A DNA stretch of 58,785 nt from Luteococcus sp052116585. GTDB taxonomy: Bacteria; Actinomycetota; Actinomycetes; Propionibacteriales; Propionibacteriaceae. The translations under genes and the position numbers were made by a program. The notes beneath the pieces were generated by a model. It was not told where the DNA came from. It searched no databases and saw only the letters and a program-made list of their open reading frames with translations. Position 1 is the stretch's first letter. Each line of letters starts with the position of its first letter. This document shows positions 16,776 to 24,670 of this stretch, one piece after another. The stretch spans positions 1 through 58,785 of the forward strand of contig NZ_JBQKKT010000018.1 in the NCBI RefSeq assembly GCF_052116585.1. The letters run 5' to 3'.

Positions 16776-16841
16776 CCGTCAGCACGCTGAACACCACAGC
16801 GTCGCCCTCACCGCCCTGCGCGGTTCTGCTCGACGCACCGC

Positions 16842-16879
16842 GGGAAGGCCCCGTCGGCACCAGCCGGCGGGGCCTTCCC
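16842..16879 (+). terminator. Rho-independent-type hairpin after gltA
   Basis: Inverted arms GGGAAGGCCCCG and CGGGGCCTTCCC around a 14-base partly paired loop, 67 bases after the citrate synthase stop. A very stable GC-rich stem without a strong T-run, as is common in actinobacteria. Confidence 0.75.
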
Positions 16880-16971
16880 GTGTCCACATCCCCCCCGTGT
16901 CCAAATCCCCCTGGGGCCTAGTCCTCCTGCGGTTGAATCCACTTCGGGCCGCCGCACCGTAGTCTGACCCC

Positions 16972-17499
16972 ATGTCGGTGACCGCTCTGCTTGCCTGGGG
17001 ATGTGCCGTCGCCGGAGCCCTGATGTTGCTACCGGCCGGCATCGAGCACACCTGTGACCGACGCTGGCTGCGGGCCGTGCTGGCCGCCCAGTCCCTGCTC
17101 CCCGTGGGCCTGCGGCCGCTCGTGGTGGCCGCACTGGGCCCCTGTGAGCTGGCACTGGCCGGCATCGTGCTGGTCGGTCTGGGACTGGTGCCGTTCACCA
17201 CCATCGGCATCTCTGCCCTGCTGCTGGCCGTGGCATCCCTGGCCGCGCTCTATCTGGTCTTCGCCGTCCACACGGCCGTGGTGATGCGCCGCAGTCCCGG
17301 AGCGCCCTGCGGCTGCGGCGGTGGCGACGAGCCGGCCAGCCTGCCCGTCGTGGTGCGCGGGCTGCTGATCGGGCTGGGGAGCGCCTGGTGCCTGCTCCAG
17401 CCGCCGCCCGCCTCGTGGGCGTGGCTTGCCCTGACGGCGATGGCCGGTGCCCTGCTGGGCGCAGTCGGTTGGCTCATGCCTCGACTGGCCCGGCAGTGA
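16972..17499 (+). CDS. MauE/DoxX-like membrane redox protein
   Basis: A 175-residue membrane protein with about four to five hydrophobic helices (residues ~5-20, 45-65, 70-98, 125-145, 147-165). The loop SPGAPCGCGGGDEP after the fourth segment carries the C-x-C pair typical of MauE-like DoxX-superfamily proteins. MauE is needed, with MauD, to mature the disulfide-rich light chain of methylamine dehydrogenase in the periplasm. The gene is convergent with the operon holding MauD-like and light-chain-like genes (17561-20109), which supports a shared role in making a disulfide-bonded exported protein. Confidence 0.65.
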   Translation: MSVTALLAWGCAVAGALMLLPAGIEHTCDRRWLRAVLAAQSLLPVGLRPLVVAALGPCELALAGIVLVGLGLVPFTTIGISALLLAVASLAALYLVFAVHTAVVMRRSPGAPCGCGGGDEPASLPVVVRGLLIGLGSAWCLLQPPPASWAWLALTAMAGALLGAVGWLMPRLARQ

Positions 17500-17522
17500 C
17501 ACCGGCCATCATCCTGCGGCCT

Positions 17523-17537
17523 CCTCCCAGCGGGAGG
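17523..17537. terminator. Small hairpin between convergent genes
   Basis: CCTCCC-AGC-GGGAGG lies between the stops of the MauE-like gene and the opposite membrane-protein gene. Its short stem makes the call tentative. Confidence 0.3.
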
Positions 17538-17560
17538 TGGCTCGATGCGCGACGGGTTGC

Positions 17561-18118
17561 TCAGCCCAGCGCCGCCATCCCGATCCAGATGGCGCTGGAG
17601 GCGAACATCAACAACAGGGCCGTCTGCAGCTTGCGCTGGTGGCGCCCCCAGGCGAAGTCCCATCCGCCGTCCGAGTCGTAGGAGAGGTTCATCAGGGTCA
17701 TCAGGGATCTGCCCAGCCCGAATCCCACGCCGGCGAGCACGGCCGTCAGTGGGGTGGAGAACAGGGCGATCATGGGTACCAGGAGATACGGCAGGGAGCT
17801 GGTGACATAGGTGCGCACACCCGTGCCCATCTCGTAGCCGAACTCGAAGGGACCGAGAACCGGGCCGTGCCGGAAGACGCTCTCGGGCACCAGCCGGGCA
17901 TTCTGTGGCATCGGGAACGAGACGACGCCCAGCTCACGCAGGGCCATCACCACGAACCAGACCGCCATCAGGCCCAGCCAGACAGGTACCGGGGCCACGA
18001 TGCGCACCAGCGAACCGACCACCAGCAGCACCGCTGCCGAGAGGAGTCCGCCAGCCACCAGGCCAACGCAGAAGGAGTACTTGGAAATGCCTCGCCAGAC
18101 CGACGAGCTCAGCACCAT
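17561..18118 (-). CDS. Unknown polytopic membrane protein (last gene of the Mau-like operon)
   Basis: A 185-residue protein with about five transmembrane segments: residues ~14-38, 43-60, 104-122, 124-135 and 162-182. The first helix, FCVGLVAGGLLSAAVLLVVGSLV, has one Cys and small residues. A soluble loop of ~35 residues (PQNARLVPESVFRHGPVLGPFEFGYEMGTGV) precedes the third helix. No known family is recognised; a distant relation to MauF/CcdA-type membrane electron carriers is conceivable but the paired cysteines of CcdA are missing. It follows the small membrane-protein gene by 15 bases. Confidence 0.6.
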   Translation of the reverse strand: MVLSSSVWRGISKYSFCVGLVAGGLLSAAVLLVVGSLVRIVAPVPVWLGLMAVWFVVMALRELGVVSFPMPQNARLVPESVFRHGPVLGPFEFGYEMGTGVRTYVTSSLPYLLVPMIALFSTPLTAVLAGVGFGLGRSLMTLMNLSYDSDGGWDFAWGRHQRKLQTALLLMFASSAIWIGMAALG

Positions 18119-18133
18119 GGCCGAGTTGCGGGA

Positions 18134-18325
18134 TCAAGTGCTCCCGCTGACTGCATAGCCAGCACAGGCAGCCATCGACAGCCAGGCCGAGGCGACCACC
18201 GCGGGAGTCGGGCCCAGGGTGAGCCCGGCAACCAATGTGGCCAGCACGACCGCGGCCATCAGCGCGACGCCCACCGCGGGGTGGAAGATACGCTTCGGCT
18301 GCTCGAGGACGATGGGAAGGGTCAC
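18134..18325 (-). CDS. Small two-helix membrane protein
   Basis: A 63-residue protein starting at GTG, MTLPIVLEQPKRIFHPAVGV, with two hydrophobic helices (residues ~17-38 and 42-60) and one Cys in the second. It lies 8 bases after the stop of the Tat-exported protein gene and 15 bases before the next membrane protein, so it is part of the operon. It could be the N-terminal half of a split membrane component, since its neighbour is also purely membranous. No family is recognised. Confidence 0.55.
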   Translation of the reverse strand: MTLPIVLEQPKRIFHPAVGVALMAAVVLATLVAGLTLGPTPAVVASAWLSMAACAGYAVSGST

Positions 18326-18333
18326 GGCGCGGA

Positions 18334-18795
18334 TCAGACCTTCGCGCGGCAGATCGCCAGGTAGGTGCGGGAGTAGTACCAGTAGCTAGGAATCGTGACG
18401 CGGCCGTCGGAGCACCGGTAGGTGACGCCGTTGACGGTCCAACGCCAGGCATTCTTCATGTTGGTGGTGCCGCACGTGGTGGAGATCGGACGGTAGGTCT
18501 GGCGGTAGCTGTCCGTGCCCGTGCGGTACCAGCCGCTGGCGTCGCAGAAGACACTGCCGATGAAGGTGCCGCCGAAGCAGGCGCCGGGCTCGTTGACGTA
18601 GATGCCGACGTTGTCCTTGTCCTCGGGATAGCCGTTCGGGTAGGCATCCTTGCAGTCATTGGCGTCGAAGCCGGTCAGCCCGGTGGGGCTGGTCTCGGCG
18701 GCGGCCCGCGAGGCGCCGGCCAGGTTCAGGGCACCGGTGCCGAGGGCGACGGCGGACAGGGTGACGCCCTTCAGAACGGTACGGCGACGCACCAC
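18334..18795 (-). CDS. Tat-exported Cys/Trp-rich protein resembling methylamine dehydrogenase light chain
   Basis: A 153-residue protein from GTG. RRRTVLKG plus a hydrophobic stretch and a SRAAAE cleavage site form a twin-arginine signal, as expected for a protein exported folded. The mature part (~115 residues) has six Cys and the pattern ASGWYRTGTDSYRQTYR...CG...AWRWTVNG...TYRC. This can be aligned by eye with Paracoccus MauA around both tryptophans that form tryptophan tryptophylquinone (ASW...SY...YR..CG; IIW...TYHC), although MauA has 12 Cys. The match is weak and is an inference. An in-frame CTG at 18879 preceded by AAGGAG would add 28 residues to the signal n-region. Confidence 0.6.
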   Translation of the reverse strand: MVRRRTVLKGVTLSAVALGTGALNLAGASRAAAETSPTGLTGFDANDCKDAYPNGYPEDKDNVGIYVNEPGACFGGTFIGSVFCDASGWYRTGTDSYRQTYRPISTTCGTTNMKNAWRWTVNGVTYRCSDGRVTIPSYWYYSRTYLAICRAKV

Positions 18796-18875
18796 CTGGT
18801 CGATCTCGGTCAGGGTGACGCCCTCACCGGACGTGGCGGGCGCGTCCAGATCGGGGATGGTGTTCAGGTCCAGGG

Positions 18876-19397
18876 TCAGGACTGCTCCTTGGCAATGTGA
18901 GCCGCGCCGAGCTTCCAGGCGGCCAGGGTCTGTTCGAGTTCATTGGATGTGGTGGGCATGGCCAGGTCCTCGACCCGCCCGTCGGGCTGGACGCAGAGGA
19001 GCACGGGCGGCGAGAGGTGTGCCACCTGCTTCCACGCGTCGTCGTCGGTGATGATCTGCAGACCCACCGGAAGGTGGCTCCAGGCATCACCGCCTTCATA
19101 GGTGAGCAGCGCGGGGCGCACGGCGAACTCGTCGGCGCGCTCGGCCAGCTCGTGGGCCAACATCTGGCACAGCGGACATCCGCTGGTGGCAGCCAGGACC
19201 AGTCGACGACCCTCGGTGGAGCCGAAGGCGGCGGGAAGTCGGATGTCGTCCGGGGCAACCGGCGTCACCTGCTGCCAACCCATGGTCTCGAGCTGGCCAC
19301 GCAGCAACTTCACCTCACGCATCACCGCGGCGAGCGCGAAGAAGAGGAAGAGGATGACGCCCCAGGTCAGCACCCACAGTGCGGCTGTGGTGCTCAT
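18876..19397 (-). CDS. MauD-like membrane-anchored thioredoxin
   Basis: A 173-residue protein. Residues 5-27 (AALWVLTWGVILFLFFALAAVM) are a membrane anchor, leaving a thioredoxin-fold domain outside. LAATSGCPLCQMLAHELAERAD carries the redox motif CPLC near residue 75, in the same setting as MauD (C-P-x-C followed by a helix). MauD is proposed to form or shuffle disulfides in the methylamine dehydrogenase light chain. AGAAGGA lies inside the end of the upstream gene and the gap is 5 bases. Its stop overlaps the possible CTG start of the next gene. Confidence 0.7.
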   Translation of the reverse strand: MSTTAALWVLTWGVILFLFFALAAVMREVKLLRGQLETMGWQQVTPVAPDDIRLPAAFGSTEGRRLVLAATSGCPLCQMLAHELAERADEFAVRPALLTYEGGDAWSHLPVGLQIITDDDAWKQVAHLSPPVLLCVQPDGRVEDLAMPTTSNELEQTLAAWKLGAAHIAKEQS

Positions 19398-19401
19398 GGC
19401 G

Positions 19402-20109
19402 TCAGTCCTTCTGCCAGGCGAGCTCGATGCTGTCGAGCCACGGGGCCAGGTCGGCGTCCTTCTGGTCCTCCTGGACCGGGCCGGGCATGACCTCACCCAG
19501 AGCCGAACGGAAGCCGATGGTGTACGCGAAGTCGCGCGGGCGGCCCTTGCCGCGGCCGGGCAGCGGACGACGCCAGACCTCGCCACCACGGCCCTTCTTG
19601 GCGCCGCGGCCCTTGGGCTTGTTGGCCTTGGCGTGGGCCGGGCCGACGCAGTCGACGGAGTCCAGCGTGTCGTTGACCAGCATGACGTTCTCGTTCATCT
19701 GGGTCAGCAGGGTGGCATTGCTGGGGCGCACGACGAGACCCTCGGTCATGTCGGCGATCTCCAGCACGCTGAACAGGCCGGCGATGGTGTTCTCGCTGGG
19801 AGCCGGGCCGCTGAAGACGGTCATCAGCTCGTGGTAGTCGCCGATGAGGGTGGCGATGCTGGCGTCGCCCTCGGCCGAGGTGGCCAGGCGCACCTCATGG
19901 CGGCCGACCTTCAGCGCCTTGGCGGTGGTGGACTTCAGGATGTGACGGCAGGCGTCGTCGTGGAAACCGCGCGTGCCGATCTGGAAGGCACGGCCGTACT
20001 TGGAACCGGCGAAGCGGACCCCGGCCACCTCGCTGGACAGCTTCTTCTGGTCCCACTCGACGGTCAGGACGTGGCCGCTTGGCGCGCGGCGAACGAATGT
20101 GTTGGACAA
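19402..20109 (-). CDS. Unknown 235-residue protein heading the Mau-like operon
   Basis: A protein with no signal peptide or membrane helix, predicted mixed alpha/beta in the first 150 residues (VLTVEWDQKKLSSEVAGVRF; ATLIGDYHELMTVFSG). A basic low-complexity linker follows (AKANKPKGRGAKKGRGGEVW) and then an acidic end (EDQKDADLAPWLDS). It is not the beta-propeller expected for a methylamine dehydrogenase heavy chain. TTG at 20109 is chosen because GGGGGAA lies just upstream, although the spacing is tight. Being first in the operon, it could be a cytosolic partner or regulator. I do not recognise a family. Confidence 0.55.
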   Translation of the reverse strand: MSNTFVRRAPSGHVLTVEWDQKKLSSEVAGVRFAGSKYGRAFQIGTRGFHDDACRHILKSTTAKALKVGRHEVRLATSAEGDASIATLIGDYHELMTVFSGPAPSENTIAGLFSVLEIADMTEGLVVRPSNATLLTQMNENVMLVNDTLDSVDCVGPAHAKANKPKGRGAKKGRGGEVWRRPLPGRGKGRPRDFAYTIGFRSALGEVMPGPVQEDQKDADLAPWLDSIELAWQKD

Positions 20110-20453
20110 GACTTCCCCCGATGGTTTTGGACTCAAGGGGGCCTTGTCTGCAGCGAGCAGGGTACCCCCGTACCTGATTCGTGCTGTGAGGAATATCGCA
20201 GGACTGGGGGAAGCTTTGTCACCCCCCCTGGGTGAACTCCCCGTGAATGCCAGCTGCGGATCTCCCAAAGTTGATCAGGAGGCCTTCAGTGAGGCGTCGA
20301 ATTTGATCAGGACCCCGGGATCCGGCTGGCACCATCCTGACCAAGCGCCCCCGCAGGGGCGCGCTTCAGCCATCGGCGATCAGCCCCACCGGAGGGTTCT
20401 GCCGTGGGCGATCAGCCCTTCCCACTGCTGCAGCGTCTTCCAACACTGGAGTC
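20110..20453. other. Divergent intergenic region
   Basis: This 344-base gap should hold promoters for the Mau-like operon (minus) and the 20454 gene (plus). Visible structure: a hairpin near 20343-20365 (GCGCCCC-GCA-style arms) and two direct copies of GGCGATCAGCCC at about 20376 and 20408, possibly protein-binding sites. No gene is convincing. Confidence 0.4.
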
Positions 20454-21029
20454 ATGAACCAGTTCACTGAGCAGGAGATCGACACCATCCGTCGCGGCGC
20501 CATGGGTGCCGTCGCCCTCGTCTCGCAGGCAGAGCCGGGCTTCTTCGCCACCTTCAAGGAGTCGATGGCGGCCTCCAAGGCCCTCGCCGACGCCCCCGAG
20601 GAGTTCAAGAAGCTGATGACCGGCGGCATGGTCATGCCCCCGAAGGCCAGCAGCAAGGAGGAGATGGCCACCAAGCTTCTCGACGAGCTGCGCCAGGCCG
20701 TCCAGGTGGCCGGCAAGGACGCCCCCACCCTGGAGGCCCTGCGCTCCTATGTCTCGGCCGCAAGCCAGGAGGTCGCCGGCGCCGCCAAGGGCGTCTCCGA
20801 CGAGGAGCGCCGCGTGATCGAGCAGGTCAACGGAATCCTGGGCCAGACCCCCGGCACGCAGACCCCCGGCACGCAGACCCCCGGCACGGAGGCTGCCGCC
20901 ACCGATGCCCCGGCCGCTCCTGCCCAGCAGCCTGCTCCGCAGACCGGTCAGGTCTCCGAGGCTCCCGCCAGCGGCACGCCCCAGGCCCAGCCCGGTGGCG
21001 CCGACGACCTGAAGTGGCCCACCGCCTGA
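20454..21029 (+). CDS. Hypothetical helical protein with Pro/Ala-rich tail
   Basis: A 191-residue cytosolic protein. Residues 1-125 are helical and acidic (EQEIDTIRRGAMGAVALVSQAEPGFF; SKEEMATKLLDELRQAV; SDEERRVIEQVNGIL). Then comes a low-complexity tail starting with three PGTQT-type repeats and rich in Pro, Ala and Gln, ending DDLKWPTA. No domain is recognised. The pattern of a compact helical domain with a flexible tail suggests a scaffold or interaction protein, but that is speculation. It is followed by a very strong terminator. Confidence 0.6.
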   Translation: MNQFTEQEIDTIRRGAMGAVALVSQAEPGFFATFKESMAASKALADAPEEFKKLMTGGMVMPPKASSKEEMATKLLDELRQAVQVAGKDAPTLEALRSYVSAASQEVAGAAKGVSDEERRVIEQVNGILGQTPGTQTPGTQTPGTEAAATDAPAAPAQQPAPQTGQVSEAPASGTPQAQPGGADDLKWPTA

Positions 21030-21064
21030 TCCACACCCCCGGCGATCCCGATCGCTGGATCCTC

Positions 21065-21114
21065 GACATGCAGGACGACCCCGACCAGATGGTCGGGGTC
21101 GTCCTGCATGTCGG
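21065..21114. terminator. Perfect 24-bp inverted repeat terminator
   Basis: Two perfect 24-base arms (starting CGACATGCAGGACG and ending CGTCCTGCATGTCG) are separated by only GA. It lies between the convergent ends of the 20454 gene and the acyl-CoA dehydrogenase, so it serves both strands. Confidence 0.85.
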
Positions 21115-21148
21115 GAGGATGCGTCCCGTCGGTCAGCCGTCGGGCCGA

Positions 21149-22324
21149 TCAGCGGAAGGCACCGACGCCGGTGATCTTCTTGCCCAGGATCAGCGACTGC
21201 ACGCTCTCCGTGCCCTCGAAGGTGTGCATGGACTCGATGTCGGCCATGTGACGCATGACGTGGTTCTCCAGCAGGATTCCTGAGCCGCCCAGCATGTCGC
21301 GTGCCTCGGCGGCGATCCGTCGGGCGGCGCGGGTGTTGTGCAGCTTGGCCATCGATCCGTGCTGTGGCACCACCTCTCCGGCGGCCTCCAGCTCGGCCAG
21401 ACGACGGCAGTACATGGCCATCGCCGTGAGCTGGGCCAGCATGTCCACCAGGCGCTGCTGGATGAGCTGGAAGCTGATCAGCGGCTTGCCGAACTGCTGA
21501 CGCTCTGTCGCGTGGGCCAGAGCCGCCTCATAACAGGCAATCGCGCTGCCGAGCGCCATCCAGGCGATGCCGGATCGGGTGCGCTGGAGCACCTGACTGG
21601 TGGCGCGGAAGGAGGTTGCCCCCGGCAGGCGGTTGGCCTCGGGGATGCGCATGTCGGTCATGGTGATCAGGGCCTGCGGGATGCAGCGCATGGAGACCTT
21701 GCCCATGATGGTCTCCGCCTCGTAGCCGGGAGTGTCCTGCGGCACGATGAAGCCACCCACCTCACCGTCGTCCATCCGGGCCCAGATCACGGTCACGTCG
21801 CCCACGGAGCCGTTGCCGATCCAGCGCTTCCGGCCGTTCAGCACCCACTCGTCACCCTCGCGACGGGCGGTGGTGGACAGCGCCACCGAGTCCGAGCCGT
21901 GGTCGGGCTCCGTCAGGCCGAAGGCGGCGAGCTTCTCGCACCGTGCGATGGGGCCGAGCCATTCGTCCTTCTGCTCCTGGGAGCCGTGCTGGTGGATCGA
22001 TCGCAGCGCCAGTCCGCCCTGGACGGCGATCACGGTGCCCATCGAGGCGTCGGCCCGCGCCACCTCCATCATCACCAGCCCGGCCGCCAGGGGCGACATC
22101 TGCTGCTGACCGGGGACGTCGAGCCCGTCGCTGATCAGGTCGAGCTCACCCAGACGCTTGACCAGGTGCATGGGGTATTCGGCGCGTTCCCAATACTCGT
22201 TGATCTGCGGCGTCACCTCGGCACCGTAGGCGCGCGCCCGGTCCCAGATCTCGCGATCCTCGCCCTGGACGTCGCCAAAGACACGGAAGAAGTCGGTGCT
22301 GTCGCCGAACGCTGCTTCGTTCAT
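21149..22324 (-). CDS. Acyl-CoA dehydrogenase (glutaryl-CoA dehydrogenase-like)
   Basis: A 391-residue flavoenzyme that oxidises acyl-CoA to enoyl-CoA, passing electrons to ETF. FAD and substrate motifs: AAFGLTEPDHGSDSVAL, WIGNGSVGDVTVIWA, and the C-terminal HTFEGTESVQSLILGKKITGVGAF, where Glu370 is the catalytic base. The TEPDHGSD and HTFEGT forms are typical of the glutaryl-CoA dehydrogenase branch, which may act on dicarboxylic acyl-CoAs. It is transcribed alone from a promoter region containing ACGAATGGCCATTCGT at 22392, shared with scoA and the thiolase gene, implying co-regulation. Confidence 0.92.
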   Translation of the reverse strand: MNEAAFGDSTDFFRVFGDVQGEDREIWDRARAYGAEVTPQINEYWERAEYPMHLVKRLGELDLISDGLDVPGQQQMSPLAAGLVMMEVARADASMGTVIAVQGGLALRSIHQHGSQEQKDEWLGPIARCEKLAAFGLTEPDHGSDSVALSTTARREGDEWVLNGRKRWIGNGSVGDVTVIWARMDDGEVGGFIVPQDTPGYEAETIMGKVSMRCIPQALITMTDMRIPEANRLPGATSFRATSQVLQRTRSGIAWMALGSAIACYEAALAHATERQQFGKPLISFQLIQQRLVDMLAQLTAMAMYCRRLAELEAAGEVVPQHGSMAKLHNTRAARRIAAEARDMLGGSGILLENHVMRHMADIESMHTFEGTESVQSLILGKKITGVGAFR

Positions 22325-22391
22325 CGTGGAGTCTCCTCACGCATGGGAATGACCCGATCGCTCCGAAGATCCCCAATGATCCAGACGACCT

Positions 22392-22407
22392 ACGAATGGC
22401 CATTCGT
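22392..22407. promoter_or_regulatory. ACGAAT-N4-ATTCGT operator upstream of acyl-CoA dehydrogenase
   Basis: A perfect 16-bp palindrome, ACGAATGGCCATTCGT, 68 bases upstream of the dehydrogenase ATG. It has the same half-sites and spacing as 24510 and 28724. The probable ligand is the TetR protein at 24671-25252. Confidence 0.8.
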
Positions 22408-22577
22408 TGTCTTGCTGCAAACACTGTCACGCGAATTGAATCGGCGTCAATGGACGAGTATCCAGCCCAAGAAGTCGAGCAGCACGATGCCACCGTCGGC
22501 GCATCAGACCACCGACGGTGACGGTCGTCGTCCGAGGCCAGGGGTCTTCCCCCTGGCCTCGGACCTGCGGGGGGAAC

Positions 22578-22935
22578 TCAGGCGAAGGCGCCCACACCGG
22601 TGATCTTCTTGCCCAGGATCAGCGACTGCATGGTGTCGGTGCCCTCGAAGGTGTGCACCGCCTCGATGTCGCTGCGGTGGCGCACCACATGGTTCTCCAG
22701 CAGGATGCCCGAACCGCCCAGCATGTCGCGGGCCTCCGAAGCCACCCGGCGAGCGGCGCGAGTGTTGTGCACCTTGGCCATGGAGACCTGCTGCTCGATC
22801 AGCTTCCCGGAGGCCTGCAGCTGTGCAAGGCGACGGCAGAACAGGGCCATCGCCGTGACCTCCTGCAGCATGTCCACCAGACGCTGCTGGATCAGCTGGA
22901 AGTTCACCAGCGCACGACCTGTCGGTTGACGTGCC
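22578..22935 (-). pseudogene. C-terminal remnant of a second acyl-CoA dehydrogenase
   Basis: From about 22935 the frame reads RALVNFQLIQQRLVDMLQEV and continues to HTFEGTDTMQSLILGKKITGVGAFA, stopping at 22578. It is closely similar to the last ~117 residues of the intact dehydrogenase at 21149. The N-terminal two thirds, including the FAD loop and any start, are missing, and the sequence upstream is unrelated and runs into the 3' end of scoB. It is a tandem paralogue destroyed by deletion. Confidence 0.8.
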
Positions 22936-22960
22936 GGCCGCCACGCAGGGATGGGAATCG

Positions 22961-23572
22961 TCAGGCTGTCAAACGGCTGGTGCCGAAGTCCGGCTCGGTG
23001 GCGGCGCGCACGCGCTCGAGGCTGACGCCCGGCGCCAGCTCCAGCAGCTCGAGCCCGTCCGGTGTCACCTCGAAGACGGCGAGATTGGTGATCACCAGGT
23101 CCACGGCGGACAGCGCCGTCAGCGGGAAGCTGCACTCCTTGAGGATGCGTGGGGCGTCGGTGTCCACGACGGTGGGCTCCATGATGGCGATGACCCGGCG
23201 GGCACCCTTGACCAGGTCCATCGCCCCGCCCATGCCATTGGACTTCATACCCGGGATGATCCAGTTGGCGATCTCGCCCTTCTCGCTCACCTGCAGGGCA
23301 CCCAGCACGGCCGTGTCGATGTGCTTGCCGCGGATCATGTCGAAACTGCGCATGGAGTCAAAAGTGGAACCACCCTTGGCGATGGTGGTGGTGAACTTTC
23401 CGGCGTTGACGATGTCCGCATCCACCTCCTCCGGCAGCGGCGAGGGTCCGGTCTTCAGCAGACCGTTCTCCGAGTGAAAGATGACCTCAAGGTCCTTGGG
23501 CAGGTAGTCGGGAATCATGGTGGGCAGTCCGATGCCCAGGTTGACATAGGAACCGTCGGCCAGCTCCTGCAC
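22961..23572 (-). CDS. scoB: 3-oxoacid CoA-transferase subunit B (start eroded)
   Basis: A 203-residue product if it starts at GTG 23572. GSYVNLGIGLPTMIPDYLP and HSENGLLKTGPSPLPEEVDADIVNAG are subunit B landmarks; Glu of SENG is the catalytic residue that forms the CoA thioester. With subunit A it moves CoA from succinyl-CoA to a 3-oxoacid. Homologous sequence continues in frame upstream (GWTRAGIAARAVQELADGS), but no ATG, GTG or TTG precedes it before the TAG that ends scoA at 23663. The normal start seems lost, and the GTG product would lack about 12-30 residues. Confidence 0.75.
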   Translation of the reverse strand: MQELADGSYVNLGIGLPTMIPDYLPKDLEVIFHSENGLLKTGPSPLPEEVDADIVNAGKFTTTIAKGGSTFDSMRSFDMIRGKHIDTAVLGALQVSEKGEIANWIIPGMKSNGMGGAMDLVKGARRVIAIMEPTVVDTDAPRILKECSFPLTALSAVDLVITNLAVFEVTPDGLELLELAPGVSLERVRAATEPDFGTSRLTA

Positions 23573-23662
23573 CGCGCGGGCTGCGATGCCGGCACGCGTC
23601 CACCCGGCGGGTTCCCCGTCGGCACCCAGCGCCAGGAGCGGCTCGGTGGGGGCCTCGTCGCC

Positions 23663-24449
23663 CTAGGGTGAGCGGGTGACGACGCGCTCCAGCACCTTCT
23701 CCCGCGCCTTCTTCGGGCTTGAGCGCCACGACGCGGTCCACGAAGATGCCCTGCAGCTGGATCTCTCCGGGCTCCAGCTCGCCCACCTCGACGAGCTCCT
23801 CCACCTCCGCCACGGTGACCTTGCCGCACATGCCGACCACCGGGTTGAAGTTCTCGGCCGTGTAGCGGAACTTCAGGTTGCCCTCACGGTCTCCCTTCCA
23901 GGCGTGGACCAGGGAGAAGTCGGTGACGATGGCCTCCTCCATCACGCACAGCTCCTCCTTGCCGTCCACCATGAAGGTGCGCGTCTCCTTGGGTTCGCTG
24001 ACCAGGACGACATTGCCCTCACCGTCGTAGCGCATCGGCATCCCACCGTCGGAGACGGGCGTGCCGGCGCCCGACGGGGTCCAGAAGGCGGGGATGCCCG
24101 CGCCACCGGCGCGCATCCGCTCCACCAGGGAACCCTGCGGGATCAGCTCCACCTCCATCTCGCCGGCTAGGTACTGGCGCTCGACGGACTTGGCGTAGCC
24201 CACGAATGATCCGCAGAAGCGCTTGACCAGTCCGGCCTTCACGGCACGGGACAGCCCCAGGGCAATCTGGTCCAGTTCCGTGCCCGGGTTGTTGGAATAG
24301 GCCGTGAGTCCCCCCACGCCCTTCTCGATGATTCCCTCGATGAGCGCCGCAGGTGCGCCGCAGGTGCCAAAGCCACCCACCGCCACGGACATTCCTTCTT
24401 CCAGCCCCTCGAGTGCTTCGGAAATTGATGAAACGACCTTGTCTACCAT
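23663..24449 (-). pseudogene. scoA: 3-oxoacid CoA-transferase subunit A, frameshifted near the 3' end
   Basis: From ATG 24449 the frame reads MVDKVVSSISEALEGLEEGM, with the GGFGTCGAP CoA-binding loop and later AFWTPSGAGTPVSDGG and KGDREGNLKFRYTAENFNP, all subunit A motifs. After VDRVVALKPEE an extra G/C near 23705-23709 shifts the frame. Removing one base restores AREKVLERVVTRSP and a stop at 23663. Without correction the frame runs 176 bases further, to 23487, across the start of scoB. Only about 14 terminal residues are affected, so partial function is possible; a sequencing indel is an equal explanation. Confidence 0.75.
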
Positions 24450-24509
24450 CTGTGATCCTTGTCCCGGTGCACTACTTGACGTCCGCGTCGACGCCTACGA
24501 TTTCGCTTT

Positions 24510-24525
24510 ACGAATGATTATTCGT
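24510..24525. promoter_or_regulatory. ACGAAT-N4-ATTCGT operator upstream of scoA
   Basis: The palindrome ACGAATGATTATTCGT lies 61 bases upstream of the scoA ATG, between scoA and the 3' end of the tetR gene. It is the second of three copies in the locus. Confidence 0.8.
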
Positions 24526-24670
24526 TTTCGCGGCTTTCGTGGAAAAGCCAATGGGCCAGATCGAGTGTCAATGGAAAATTGTGATGGCTGTCACAGCGTT
24601 TTCGCGGTCGGCTGTCCGTCCGAAGGGCCACCCCACAGACCTCCGGCAACGGCCATCCAGAGCACAGCAG

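Noticed and set aside
19402..20109. Methylamine dehydrogenase heavy chain
   Set aside because: The 235-residue protein lacks a signal peptide and the beta-propeller length of MauB, so methylamine oxidation is not claimed.
23700..23720. Programmed frameshift in scoA
   Set aside because: No slippery heptamer or downstream structure is apparent, and a second indel in nearby fadB favours decay or sequencing error.
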